From Myxococcales bacterium (lineage in GTDB: Bacteria > Myxococcota_A > Polyangia > Polyangiales > JADJMO01): a stretch of DNA of 64,000 bases. The translations under genes and the position numbers were made by a program. The stretch covers positions 32,414 through 96,413 of the forward strand of contig JADJMO010000029.1 of NCBI GenBank assembly GCA_016709545.1. The letters are read 5' to 3'. The notes under the pieces are model-generated. The model saw only the letters and a program-made list of their open reading frames with translations. It made no database searches and was not told where the DNA came from. Shown one piece after another: positions 52,128 through 61,019 of the stretch; the stretch's first letter is position 1; each line of letters begins with the position of its first letter.

Positions 52128-52577
52128 ATGGCCGCCGTGACGACCTGGGACGGGAGGAGGCGACGCGTGCTGGTGGCGCTCCGCGCGGCCAGTCGCAACG
52201 GTGGCTCGACGACCGCGCACGCGCTCGCCGAGGAGCTCGGGATCTCCGTGAGGACGATCTACCGGGACCTCGACGTGCTGCGCACCGAGGGCGTGTCGAT
52301 CGCGGGGCGCACGGGCGTCGGCCTGCGGCTCGAGGAGGCCCTCGAGGTCGAGGCGCGCGTGCGCGCGAGCGCGGCGGGCATCAAGGCCGTCGCCGAGGAC
52401 CCGGCGGTGCTGCTCGACCAGGGCGGCAAGGCGCAGGTGCTCCGCGCCGCCACCAAGGAGGCGCTGCTGCAGGCGGTGCTTCGCAGCCTCGGCGAGATCG
52501 AGATCCTCTCTCCGGACAAGCTGCGCCGTGAGCTCCGCGAGCTCGCCCGGGACATCGCCCGCAAGCACAAGGACTGA
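52128..52577 (+). CDS. HTH transcriptional regulator with WYL/DeoR-type N-terminal domain only
   Basis: Protein of 149 residues from ATG 52128. The N-terminal winged helix (VLVALRAASRNGGSTTAHAL, AEELGISVRTIYRDLDVLRT) is the HTH_11/DeoR-type domain that precedes WYL domains, and GVSIAGRTGVGLRL forms the wing. The usual WYL sensor domain (about 200 residues) is absent; instead there is a short helical region (AVLRSLGEIEILSPDKLRRE). It may act by dimerisation alone or be a truncated regulator. It begins 5 nt after cysQ. Confidence 0.8.
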   Translation: MAAVTTWDGRRRRVLVALRAASRNGGSTTAHALAEELGISVRTIYRDLDVLRTEGVSIAGRTGVGLRLEEALEVEARVRASAAGIKAVAEDPAVLLDQGGKAQVLRAATKEALLQAVLRSLGEIEILSPDKLRRELRELARDIARKHKD

Positions 52578-52658
52578 CTCGACGCACGGGCGGACTCGAC
52601 GAATGGGGCTCGGTGCGGCAAGCTCCGGTGCTCGCCCCTCGGGGGCGTCGAGGGAGTC

Positions 52659-54149
52659 ATGCGAAAGAACCAAGGGGCCGTCGCGATCCTGTGTGCGTTC
52701 GGGCTCGTCGCCGGCTGCGCGGGCGGTGGGACGGACTACGTCGATCCGGGCACCTTCGACGCGGCCGGCGAGGTGGAGGACGGCAGCCTCGGCGACGGCG
52801 CGGGCGACGGCTCCGACGCGGGCGATGGTTCGGGTGACACCAAGGGCGACGCCACGAGCGGGGATGGAAGCGGCGACGGCGCCGACGGTGCGACCGGCGA
52901 CGGCGCGGGCGATGGCGCGTCAGGGGACGGCGCGACCGGTGATGGTGCGACGGGCGATGGTGCGAGCGGTGACGGCGCGACGGGCGACGGCGCGACGGGC
53001 GACGGCGCGACGGGCGACGGCGCGACGGGCGACGGCGCGACGTGCGGCAAGCCTGGTGACGGGTGTTGTCCCGACGGCTCGTGCGCCGGCGGCGCCCTCT
53101 GCGTGAGCGGCAAGTGCGGCACGTGCGGCGGTCCCGGGCTGCTCTGCTGCGCGGGCGACAAGTGCAGCGCCGGCTCGGTCTGTTACGGCGGCGTCTGCAC
53201 CACGTGCGGCACGCTCGGCCAGCCGTGCTGCGCGGGCGACACCTGCACCGGGTCGCACGTCTGCAGCCTCGCGACCGGCACCTGCGCCCACTGCGGTGGC
53301 ATCGGCGAGCCGTGCTGCGGCGGCGGCGCCTGCACCAGTGGCGTGTGCGCGATCAGCGGGCTCTGCAGCTGCGGCGGCATCGGCCAGCCCTGCTGTGGCG
53401 GCTCCACCTGCGGTGGCGGCGCGCTCTGCACGGCGGGCACCTGCTCGGCCTGCGGCGGTCCGGGCCAGCCCTGCTGCGCGGGCGCGGTCTGCGGCAGCGG
53501 CTCGGTGTGCTCGGCCGGCTCCTGCGTCTCGACGTCGAGCTGCAGCAAGCAGAGCGAGTGCACGGGCACGCTGAAGTGCGGCGGCCCCTCGAGCTGCGCG
53601 GGCACCCCGTGCTTCACCTGCTTCGCGGCCGGCGGCACCGGCGCGAGCTACGCGGCGTGCACCGACTCGAGCGGCTGCGCGAGCGGCCTCTGCGACGAGC
53701 TCCGCGGGCACTGCTCCGCGGCCTGCGCGCTCGCGACCACCGGCGACACGGACTGCACCGCCTCGCTCGGCGTGGGCTACGCCTGCACCGAGGAGACGAT
53801 CTCCATCGGCACCACGAGCGCGGCACTCGGGTACTGCGCGCGCAAGTGCAACCGCAACGCGGATTGCGCGGGCGCCGACGTGTGCCAGGGCTCGAGCAAC
53901 TCCTCCTACAACCGCGTCGACATCACCTGCGGCCCGGTGAGCCCGACCGACCTCGCGTTCGGCGCCACGTGCACCACCTCCGGCGACTGCGGGAGCGGCG
54001 TGTGCCTCACCGTCAGCGGTGGCGCCAAGCGCTGCTCGCGATTCTGTCTGACGGGCACCGACTGCGGCGGTACGCTGCCTTCGTGCGGTTCGATCTCGTT
54101 CCTCCTCCCCAAGGGCGGCACCCAGGCGGCCCAGGTGTGCGTCCCATGA
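52659..54149 (+). CDS. Cys-rich lipoprotein with GDGAT repeat stalk
   Basis: Protein of 496 residues. Signal KNQGAVAILCAFGLVAGC with lipobox VAGC. Residues 45-128 form a repetitive Gly/Asp/Ala/Thr stalk built of GDGAT and GDGAS units. Then come about seven Cys modules of form CGGPGQPCCAGAVCGSGSVC (near 130-290), and a larger Cys-rich C-terminal part (CFAAGGTGASYAACTDSSGC, CARKCNRNADCAGADVCQG). The architecture fits an outer-membrane lipoprotein whose stalk holds disulfide-rich modules above the surface. A GAGGGAG Shine-Dalgarno sequence is present. Its stop overlaps the next ATG by 4 nt. Confidence 0.8.
   Translation: MRKNQGAVAILCAFGLVAGCAGGGTDYVDPGTFDAAGEVEDGSLGDGAGDGSDAGDGSGDTKGDATSGDGSGDGADGATGDGAGDGASGDGATGDGATGDGASGDGATGDGATGDGATGDGATGDGATCGKPGDGCCPDGSCAGGALCVSGKCGTCGGPGLLCCAGDKCSAGSVCYGGVCTTCGTLGQPCCAGDTCTGSHVCSLATGTCAHCGGIGEPCCGGGACTSGVCAISGLCSCGGIGQPCCGGSTCGGGALCTAGTCSACGGPGQPCCAGAVCGSGSVCSAGSCVSTSSCSKQSECTGTLKCGGPSSCAGTPCFTCFAAGGTGASYAACTDSSGCASGLCDELRGHCSAACALATTGDTDCTASLGVGYACTEETISIGTTSAALGYCARKCNRNADCAGADVCQGSSNSSYNRVDITCGPVSPTDLAFGATCTTSGDCGSGVCLTVSGGAKRCSRFCLTGTDCGGTLPSCGSISFLLPKGGTQAAQVCVP
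52884..53042 (+). repeat. 15-bp tandem repeat (GDGAT minisatellite)
   Basis: Units of GACGGCGCGACGGGC; the last 4.8 copies (52971-53042) are perfect, earlier ones have diverged by synonymous changes. The array is in frame with the stalk of the lipoprotein. Confidence 0.9.
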
Positions 54150-54598
54150 GGGCCCTTCGTTCGGCGCTCCTGGTCGTCGCGCTCGCCAGCGGCGTCGCCT
54201 CCACGCTGGTCGTCACGCCCGCGGCTGCCGAGACCGCGGCCGAGCAGGCCAAGGCGCTCCGCGAGCACGCGAAGAAGCTCCGCGCCGACGCGGCCACCGA
54301 CCGCACCACCGCCGCGCGCGGCCGCAAGACCGCCGAGTCGCTGCGCAAGGAGGCCAAGGAGCAGCGGCAAAAGGCGCTCGAGCTCCGCGAGGCCGCCAAG
54401 ACCGCCGCGAACGACGCCGACCGCAAGAAGTCGAACGACGCCGCCGAGGTGCTCGAGAAGAAGGCCGTCACCAGCGACGACCTCGCCGACCAGGCCGAGG
54501 CCGCCGCGGCCACCCTCGAGAAGCGCGCCAAGAAGCTCGATCTGCAGGCAAAACAGCTCGAATCCAAGGCGAAGAAGCTCGATCCCTCCGCGCCCTGA
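54146..54598 (+). CDS. Exported Ala/Lys-rich coiled-coil protein
   Basis: Protein of 150 residues from ATG 54146, coupled to the upstream lipoprotein. Signal peptide (ALRSALLVVALASGVASTLV, AxA site before ETAAEQ). The entire mature chain is a heptad-like, charged helix (KALREHAKKLRADAATD, SLRKEAKEQRQKALELREAA, TLEKRAKKLDLQAKQLESKA) without Cys. It resembles the long helical periplasmic proteins that may bridge or space envelope layers, but no family is assigned. Confidence 0.75.
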   Translation: MRALRSALLVVALASGVASTLVVTPAAAETAAEQAKALREHAKKLRADAATDRTTAARGRKTAESLRKEAKEQRQKALELREAAKTAANDADRKKSNDAAEVLEKKAVTSDDLADQAEAAAATLEKRAKKLDLQAKQLESKAKKLDPSAP

Positions 54599-54645
54599 TG
54601 TTGGGGATTTCGCGCTAGGACCGCTGTAAGCTCGCCGGCGCAACC

Positions 54646-57492
54646 ATGCGCCTCCGCAACTTCACCACCCTCGCCCTCTTCGTCCTCCCCGCCTGCGCGC
54701 CCGCCGCGCCCCCGCCCGTGCCGCCGAAGCCGGTGCCGGTGGTGAAGGCTCCTCCGCCTCCGCCGCCGTCGGCCGCGCGCTGGGTGTTCCACGACACGTC
54801 GCTGCAGGCGCACGCGCAGGTGTCGCTGGCCAAGGGCGAGGTCCTCCAGGTCGGCGACCAGGGCCGTCGGTGGACGGTGCTCGACGGCAAGGCCACGCCC
54901 GCGGAGACCCTCGCGGTCGGCCACCTCGTCGACGTGCGCGTCGACGACGGCAAATACGCGTTCCTCGGGAGCGACGGCGCCTACCAGGTCGCGGACACCC
55001 CGCTCGGCGCGATCAGCCGGCGCGGTGAGGGGCCGACCGAGAAGGCCCGCAGCCTCTGCTTCGGCAAGAAGGCGCTGCTCGGCGTGACCGAGGACGGCCT
55101 GCTCCTGCGCGCGGCGGACCCGACCGCCAAGTGGTCCTCGACCCCGCTCCCGCTGAAGCCGGGCGAGAAGGCGATGCTGATCGAGAGCGACCGCAAGGGA
55201 CGCGTGCTCGTGCTGCTCTCGCCGCAGCGTCTGCTCCTCTCGAGCGACGACGGCGCCACCTTCGCCCCGCTCGCGCTCTCCGGGATCGGCGCCGAGAGCC
55301 TCCTCCGCGACGGCAACGACGACCTGTTCCTGCGCGGCGGCTTCGCCCTCCTCGCCAAGCTCTCGGGCGACAAGCTCGTCAACGGAGAGAAGCCCGCGCC
55401 GCTCGCCAAGACCGAGCTCGACACCAAGGAGGACGGCTACAGCACGACCTACCTCGCCGGCGATCGCGTCGCCGTGGTGACCACGAGCTACAAGAGCGGC
55501 AAGCGCAAGACGGAGATCGCCCTCGGCGGTCTCGGAGAGAAGCTCGGCGAGCGTCACCTGCTCGGGGAAGACGGCAACTCCGAGGTGAAGGTCGACGGCT
55601 ACGGATCGAACGTCCTCATGGCCCTCGAGGACTACGACGGCGACCCCTACGTGCGCGTCTTCAGCACGAGCGACGACGGCAAGACCATCACCCCGGCCGG
55701 CTCGTTCGAGGGGCGGCCCGACTGGCCGTTCCGCATCTTCGCCGGGCCCAAGGGCTGGGCGTTCCTCTCCGGCCTCTGCGAGAGCTCGGGCCCGTGCGCC
55801 CCGCCGCAGGTGCGCATCGGCGGCGCATGGAAGCCGCTCTCGAAGAAGGTCCGGATCGAGGCCCTCACCTTCGACGAGAAGAACGATCGCGTCTACTTCT
55901 ACGACCGCGACACGCACAAGATCCTGTCGCTCGGCCTCGCCGACACCACACCGGCCGAGCTCGGCGTCGACACGGGCATGGACGTCCCGCACGCCATGAC
56001 CGTCGACGACACGGGCACGTTGCGGATCGTGCACGGCAAGCCGCTGCGCCTCACGCGCGTCTCGTCGAGCGGCGGCGCGCAGCCCCCGCTCTACCTGCCG
56101 TTCGAGACCTACGCCGTGGCGTTCGCCGGCATGCGCGGGTTGGCCACGGCCGTCGGCGGTGGTGGCTACGAGACGATGGACGGTGGCGAGCACTGGGCCA
56201 AGGTGGCGGTCGCCGGCTACGGCCAGATCGACTGCACCAAGACCGGCTGCCTCGCCGGGCGCGCCATGCGCGTCGGCTGGGATCTCCCGGCGATCGGCGG
56301 CGAGATGCTCGCGGCCACCGACGAGCCGAAGGCCAAGAAGCCCGACGCGGTGCCGAACCTGCCGCCCGCCGAGGCGCAGGTGAAGATCGAGTGCACCTAC
56401 GAGGACAAGTGGACCAAGGTCGGCGACGGCTACCCGAGCGCCAACGATCTGCGCGCCGGCCCCGGTGACGTCCGCTGGATCGACTTTCCCTACGGCTACG
56501 ACAAGGGGCCGAGCATCTCGGTCGCGCGCGCCGGCGGTGCGCCCAAGACGATCAAGCTGCTCGACGTGGCGAAGCCCAAGGGCGACAAGCAGACCCGCCC
56601 GGGCCGCACCTGGTCGAACGCTGGCGTGGTCGCCGCGCAGTACACCTTCGGCCCGAAGAAGGACGGCGCGTACTCGCCGGTCGACGTGGAGCTCGGCTTC
56701 TACGACGGCGCGACGGGCAAGGTCGGCAAGGCCAAGATCCCGCAGGTGAAGCCGTTCCGCGTCGGCCGCAGCTCGGTGTCGGCGGTGCTCGAGGTGGTCG
56801 AGGGCGGCGTGCTGTTCCTGCCCGAGAACGACGAGGCGCCGATCTACTTCGCGAAGCTCGACGGCAAGGTCGAGTCGTTCCCGCGCCCGCCCAAGGGACT
56901 CGGCGGCGGTCGCTGGCGCAACGCGGTCAAGGTCGGCAAGCAGGTCGCGCTCACCTCGGGGAACTGGGGCAGCACGGAGATCGCCTACACCAAGGATCTC
57001 GGCAAGACCTGGACGACGACGATCTGGACGCCGGGCGTGATCACCGGGCTCGCGGTGGAGAACGGCGTGCCCGTCCTCAAGGTCGGCCGACCGAACGCGG
57101 TCGCGTACCCGCTCGACACGCTCGGCGCCGATCTGCCCGCGGGGCACGCGTTCGGCGGGTTGCCGGCCGCGCCGCTCGCCGCGTGCGACGCCAAGAGCTT
57201 CACGGGGCTCTCGTCGACGGACGCGCTCGGCAAGGCGCTGCTGGTGAAGGCCACGCCGAAGGCGGCGCCGAAGCTGGGGGCGACGCCGTCGACGGATCTC
57301 GTCGGGAGCTCGCGCATCTCGTTCTACCAGGGCGGCAAGGCGTGCTCGGGCGGCCTCTGGGCGGCGAGCGCGTGGTCGAAGGACGGCACGCTCGACGCGG
57401 TGATCGCGCCGCACGACCTCGCGCACGGGTACCTGCTGAAGCAGGACAAGGGCGTGTTCTCGTCGACGCCGCTGACGTGCAAGGCGCCGTGA
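54646..57492 (+). CDS. Large lipoprotein with BNR/beta-propeller-like repeats
   Basis: Protein of 948 residues. Signal RLRNFTTLALFVLPAC with lipobox LPAC, followed by a Pro-rich stalk (PPPVPPKPVPVVKAPPPPPP). The rest has repeated 'SDDGATF / SDDGKTI / DGGEHW / KDLGKTW' turns, the Asp-box (BNR) signature of propeller proteins such as sialidase-like and photosystem-assembly Ycf48-like proteins. A catalytic sialidase arginine triad is not evident, so a binding or scaffold role is more likely. TAAGCT lies 19 nt upstream of the ATG. No internal duplication was noted. Confidence 0.75.
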   Translation: MRLRNFTTLALFVLPACAPAAPPPVPPKPVPVVKAPPPPPPSAARWVFHDTSLQAHAQVSLAKGEVLQVGDQGRRWTVLDGKATPAETLAVGHLVDVRVDDGKYAFLGSDGAYQVADTPLGAISRRGEGPTEKARSLCFGKKALLGVTEDGLLLRAADPTAKWSSTPLPLKPGEKAMLIESDRKGRVLVLLSPQRLLLSSDDGATFAPLALSGIGAESLLRDGNDDLFLRGGFALLAKLSGDKLVNGEKPAPLAKTELDTKEDGYSTTYLAGDRVAVVTTSYKSGKRKTEIALGGLGEKLGERHLLGEDGNSEVKVDGYGSNVLMALEDYDGDPYVRVFSTSDDGKTITPAGSFEGRPDWPFRIFAGPKGWAFLSGLCESSGPCAPPQVRIGGAWKPLSKKVRIEALTFDEKNDRVYFYDRDTHKILSLGLADTTPAELGVDTGMDVPHAMTVDDTGTLRIVHGKPLRLTRVSSSGGAQPPLYLPFETYAVAFAGMRGLATAVGGGGYETMDGGEHWAKVAVAGYGQIDCTKTGCLAGRAMRVGWDLPAIGGEMLAATDEPKAKKPDAVPNLPPAEAQVKIECTYEDKWTKVGDGYPSANDLRAGPGDVRWIDFPYGYDKGPSISVARAGGAPKTIKLLDVAKPKGDKQTRPGRTWSNAGVVAAQYTFGPKKDGAYSPVDVELGFYDGATGKVGKAKIPQVKPFRVGRSSVSAVLEVVEGGVLFLPENDEAPIYFAKLDGKVESFPRPPKGLGGGRWRNAVKVGKQVALTSGNWGSTEIAYTKDLGKTWTTTIWTPGVITGLAVENGVPVLKVGRPNAVAYPLDTLGADLPAGHAFGGLPAAPLAACDAKSFTGLSSTDALGKALLVKATPKAAPKLGATPSTDLVGSSRISFYQGGKACSGGLWAASAWSKDGTLDAVIAPHDLAHGYLLKQDKGVFSSTPLTCKAP

Positions 57493-57503
57493 GCGGTTCA
57501 GCG

Positions 57504-57572
57504 AGGCGGTGATGGCTGGACGCGCAGACGTCTGCGGCTCGACGCGCAGACGTCTGCGGCTCGACGCGCGGG
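57504..57572. repeat. REP-like palindromic repeat, copy A (double)
   Basis: GAGGCGGTGATGGCTGGACG leads into the 14-bp palindrome CGCAGACGTCTGCG (57524-57537), then a second palindrome after 8 nt (57546-57559), each followed by GCTC. A related single copy lies at 62129-62169. Confidence 0.65.
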
Positions 57573-57582
57573 GGGAGGGGCG

Positions 57583-58311
57583 ATGGAGTTCTCGAGTCAT
57601 GATCCCTGGGCTGCGCTGGCCCTCGGCACCGACGGCTTGTCGGCCAAGTATTGCGAGCTGAATCGCTTCGGCGGATACCTCCGACAGCCCATCAACAGCC
57701 TGTCCAACGCGGCGTTCGCCCTCGCTGGCGTCGCGGTGCTGGCCGATCACCGGGTCGGGCGCCTGTCGGTCTCGCTGCGGAGGCTCTTCGCCGCCTCGCT
57801 GTTCGCACTGGCGGCCGGGAGCGGCTTCTTCCACGCATCCATCACCCTCGTCGCCCAGCGGATGGACATGGGGGCGACGTACGCGGTGGTCCTCGCGCTC
57901 ATCGGGTTCTCTTTCGCGATCGAGCGGCCCGTCGAGGAACACGCACGTTGGCTCGCTGGCATCGTCGTCGTCGACCTCGTGTTCGTCGGGCTCGATCTGT
58001 ACCGGTTCGGCGCGTGGCTCCTCCCGCTGCTGCTGCTCCTCTGCCTCGGGGCGGCGCTGCGCGTGCTCTCTCGCGTACGTCACTCCGCGCGCCACCTCGT
58101 GCTCGCCGGAGTGGGGATCCTCACGGGCGCGACCGCCTGGGGGCTCGACGAGCGCAAGGTGCTCTGCGCCCCCGAGTCCGTTCTGCAGTGGCACGCGCTG
58201 TGGCACTGCGCGACCGCGTTCGGTGCCCTCCACCTCTTCTGGTTCTTCGATCGGAGCTCGGCTCGTGGCGGCAGCGCGGCTGCGATCTCGACGCCGGAAG
58301 CGACCCCATGA
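57583..58311 (+). CDS. Ceramidase / CREST-superfamily membrane hydrolase
   Basis: Protein of 242 residues with about seven transmembrane helices. Signature segments match alkaline ceramidases: KYCELNRFGGYLRQPINSLS, NAAFALAG, GFFHASITLVAQRMDMGATY, and the late WHALWHCATAFGALHLFW. The conserved Glu, Ser, Asp and three His for the zinc site are all visible. The family cleaves or remodels ceramide-type lipids within the membrane. Some myxobacteria make sphingolipids, which fits. The stop overlaps the glycosyltransferase ATG, so a glyco- or sphingolipid pathway is plausible. Confidence 0.8.
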   Translation: MEFSSHDPWAALALGTDGLSAKYCELNRFGGYLRQPINSLSNAAFALAGVAVLADHRVGRLSVSLRRLFAASLFALAAGSGFFHASITLVAQRMDMGATYAVVLALIGFSFAIERPVEEHARWLAGIVVVDLVFVGLDLYRFGAWLLPLLLLLCLGAALRVLSRVRHSARHLVLAGVGILTGATAWGLDERKVLCAPESVLQWHALWHCATAFGALHLFWFFDRSSARGGSAAAISTPEATP

Positions 58312-59593
58312 TCACCGGACACTTCCTCGACGCGGACCTGCCCGCCGTGGACGGCGTCGTCCGTGTGGCGCGCGCGTACCGAAAGACCATGGAGCGTCGG
58401 CTCGGTCCGAGCTGGCTCGTCACCCCGCGCCACCCGGACGGAGTCCCCGACGATCCGCGGAGCGTGCGCTTCTTCTCGCTGCCGTTCCGCCCGCCCTATC
58501 GCCTGGGCGTCCCAGCGGTCGATCCGCTCCTTTCGCGCCGCCTCGCGGCCATACCCTTCGACGTCCTCCACGCGCACACGCCGTTCGCGGCCGGCGAAGT
58601 CGCGCTGGCCCACGGGCGGCGCCAGCGCCGGCCCGTCGTGTTCACTCTCCACTCCCGTTACCCGGACTGGGCGATCGCACAGTATCGTCGGCAGCCTTTC
58701 ACCCTGGGCGTCCTCACCGCCGACGCCCTGTTCCGTCGGCCGCGCACCCATCGTTCTCGGCTGCGCGACCACCAGGTCGTCACCGAGGATGGCGTGCGGT
58801 TCTGCGTCGAGGCCACGCAGCGGATGGTGTTCAGCTACTGCACCCGCGTCGACTGCGTGTTCGTCCCCTCGGAGGCCTTGCGCCGAGAGCTCCACGCCTA
58901 CGTCGACAGCTGTTCGCCGTGCGAGCGAGCTCGACCGGTGCCGCGGATGGAGGTCGTGCGGCAGGGGATCGACTTCCCCGAGACGGCGCGCGGCGAGTTC
59001 CGGCTGCGCGAGCGATACGCCATCCCGCCCTCGACGCCCGTCTTCTTGTTCGTCGGTCAGCTCGCCTACGAGAAGGAGGTCCCCTTCCTCCTCGAGGCGG
59101 CCGCCCGGCTCGCCGCGTCGGGTCAGGAGTTCCACCTCGTGCTCGTCGGGGACGGCCCCTACCGCGCCGACTTCGAGGCGCTGGCCAGTCACCTCGGCGT
59201 TCGCGCTCGCTGCACGTTCGTGGGCCTGGTCGCGGACCAACGTGTCCTGGCCGACCACTATGCGCAGTCCGACGTATTTGCATTTCCGTCGCTCTACGAG
59301 ACGCAAGGCCTCGCGCCGATGGAGGCTGCGAGCTTCGGCCTGCCGATGGTCGCCCAGCGCGACGCCCCGGGCTCAGCGAAGTCTTCACCGACGGTGAGAC
59401 GGCCGTCATGACCGAGCGCACCGTGGAGGCGTTCGCCACCGCGCTCCGCGCCCTGTGCGTCGACGGCGAGCGGCGTCGCGCCGTGGGTCAGAGGGCTCGG
59501 CGCGTGGTGGTTCGCGCCGAGCAGGCGGTCGAGGCCGTCGTCCGGGTATACCGCGAGCTCTCGACGCCTGGGGCTCCGGTCCGAGCCCGCTGA
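58308..59593 (+). CDS. Glycosyltransferase family 4-type protein, frameshifted
   Basis: About 428 residues after correcting a shift. From ATG 58308: N-terminal acceptor domain (LPAVDGVVRVARAYRKTMER, LHAHTPFAAGEVALAHG, VVFTLHSRYPDW), then the nucleotide-sugar domain (FLFVGQLAYEKEVPFLLEAA, LVLVGDGPYRADFEALA, VFAFPSLYETQGLAPMEAAS, the EX7E motif). One C is missing after GGG at about 59372 (GGGCTC for GGGCCTC); the corrected frame continues GLSEVFTDGETAVMTERTVE and ends at 59593. It resembles diacylglycerol or lipid glycosyltransferases of GT-B type. It is coupled to the ceramidase-family gene, so a lipid acceptor is inferred. Confidence 0.8.
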
Positions 59594-59674
59594 TTCTCGC
59601 AGGTCGTCGCCCCGACGAGCGAAGTCGTTCAGCGGGCCGCCGCGCCTCCGTTCTCGTCTCGTTCAGGGGCGCCG

Positions 59675-59695
59675 CGTTCACCTGCGCTCGTGAAC

Positions 59696-59696
<1 letters not shown>
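59675..59696. repeat. Hairpin repeat, left flank of the G/C tract
   Basis: 22-bp element with stem CGTTCAC/GTGAACG and an 8-nt loop CTGCGCTC. It repeats at 60003-60024 with one loop change (T to C). Confidence 0.8.
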
Positions 59697-60000
<304 letters not shown>

Positions 60001-60002
60001 TG

Positions 60003-60024
60003 CGTTCACCTGCGCCCGTGAACG
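60003..60024. repeat. Hairpin repeat, right flank of the G/C tract
   Basis: Same 22-bp element as at 59675, loop CTGCGCCC. Confidence 0.8.
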
Positions 60025-60089
60025 AATCGGACCGAGGGCGCCGTTGATGATGCTTCGGGATGCGTGAGTAGATCTTCCCCCACACGGAC

Positions 60090-60851
60090 CTATCCTCGAG
60101 CGCTGGCGCGCATCTCGGCGAGCGCTCGCAGCGCTGCCTCCTCGCGCGCGAGGGCCGCCTTCTCTCGCTCGAGCGCCGCCTGCTCCCCTGCGCGTGCCGC
60201 CTGCGCTGCTGCCTGCGCGGCACGGGCGAGCGCTTCGTCGCGCGTGACCCACGGTCCGAGACCCACGGAGTCGTCGCAGAGGCGTGGAACGCTCTCGACC
60301 ATGACCATGAAGGCGTCCAGCACCGAGGAGCGGAACGGCCCCGGACCCGCGTGGGTGCGCACGAGCGTTCCCGCTTCGTCGCGTGCCCATCGCTGGATGA
60401 GGAAGGGCCCGCCATGGGTGCGCGGGCCAGCGAGCATGGGGTCGAGCACCCAGAGCTCCGTGACTCCCGTGGCGGCGTGACGCGCCGGCGCCTCTCGGTA
60501 GTCCTTGTTCGGGTGCGACGTGCTCACGACCTCGATCGAGAGCAGCGGAGGGCCGTGTTCGAAGCTGGCGATGCTCGTCAGCGCGCGACGCTCGCGAGGC
60601 GCAGGCGAGACCACACAGACGTCTGGGTCGATGCCGATGCGACGATCGGTGGGATCGATGCGCACGGCGATGTTGCGGTAGACCTCGGCGTCGCGCTGGG
60701 TGCGCTCGACCCAGTGTTCGAGGACGAGCTTGAAGCGCTCACAGAGATCGTCGTGGAGCGGAGACTCGGGCACCGTACCCTCCGGGATCTCCCAGCCCGC
60801 AGGGTCCACGCGGACGTCGTCGTAGCGAAGGCGAACGGCGCGCGGCTCCAT
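60090..60851 (-). CDS. Uma2-family (DUF820) putative nuclease-fold protein
   Basis: Protein of 253 residues from ATG 60851. The Uma2/PD-(D/E)XK pattern appears as VRIDPTDRRIGIDPDVCVVS, PPLLSIEVVSTSHPNKDY and GVTELWVLDP (Asp, Glu-x-x-Ser/Lys region, with Ser in VVSTSHPNKD near the usual catalytic position). The C-terminal 60 residues are an Ala/Glu/Arg coiled coil (EQAALEREKAALAREEAALR), common in this group. The family is abundant in cyanobacteria and myxobacteria but its role is unknown. TACACT lies 14 nt before the ATG. Confidence 0.8.
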   Translation of the reverse strand: MEPRAVRLRYDDVRVDPAGWEIPEGTVPESPLHDDLCERFKLVLEHWVERTQRDAEVYRNIAVRIDPTDRRIGIDPDVCVVSPAPRERRALTSIASFEHGPPLLSIEVVSTSHPNKDYREAPARHAATGVTELWVLDPMLAGPRTHGGPFLIQRWARDEAGTLVRTHAGPGPFRSSVLDAFMVMVESVPRLCDDSVGLGPWVTRDEALARAAQAAAQAARAGEQAALEREKAALAREEAALRALAEMRASARG

Positions 60852-60859
60852 GAGTGAGG

Positions 60860-60865
60860 AGTGTA
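60860..60865 (-). promoter_or_regulatory. -10-like hexamer of the Uma2 gene
   Basis: TACACT on the minus strand, preceded by GC, 14 nt before the ATG at 60851. It contains four of the six consensus bases of TATAAT. Confidence 0.4.
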
Positions 60866-61019
60866 GCATCGCCGTGGAGGCTGCCAGCGCCGTGCCAGGC
60901 GCACTGCCGGCAGAGGGCTCTACTTCCTCCGCGGACACTACGCGACGGAGCACGTGCGATCGCCGCGACGAGGCGGACGTGAGGACCCGTCGAGCCTGGT
61001 GGAACGACGCCCGGTCGCG

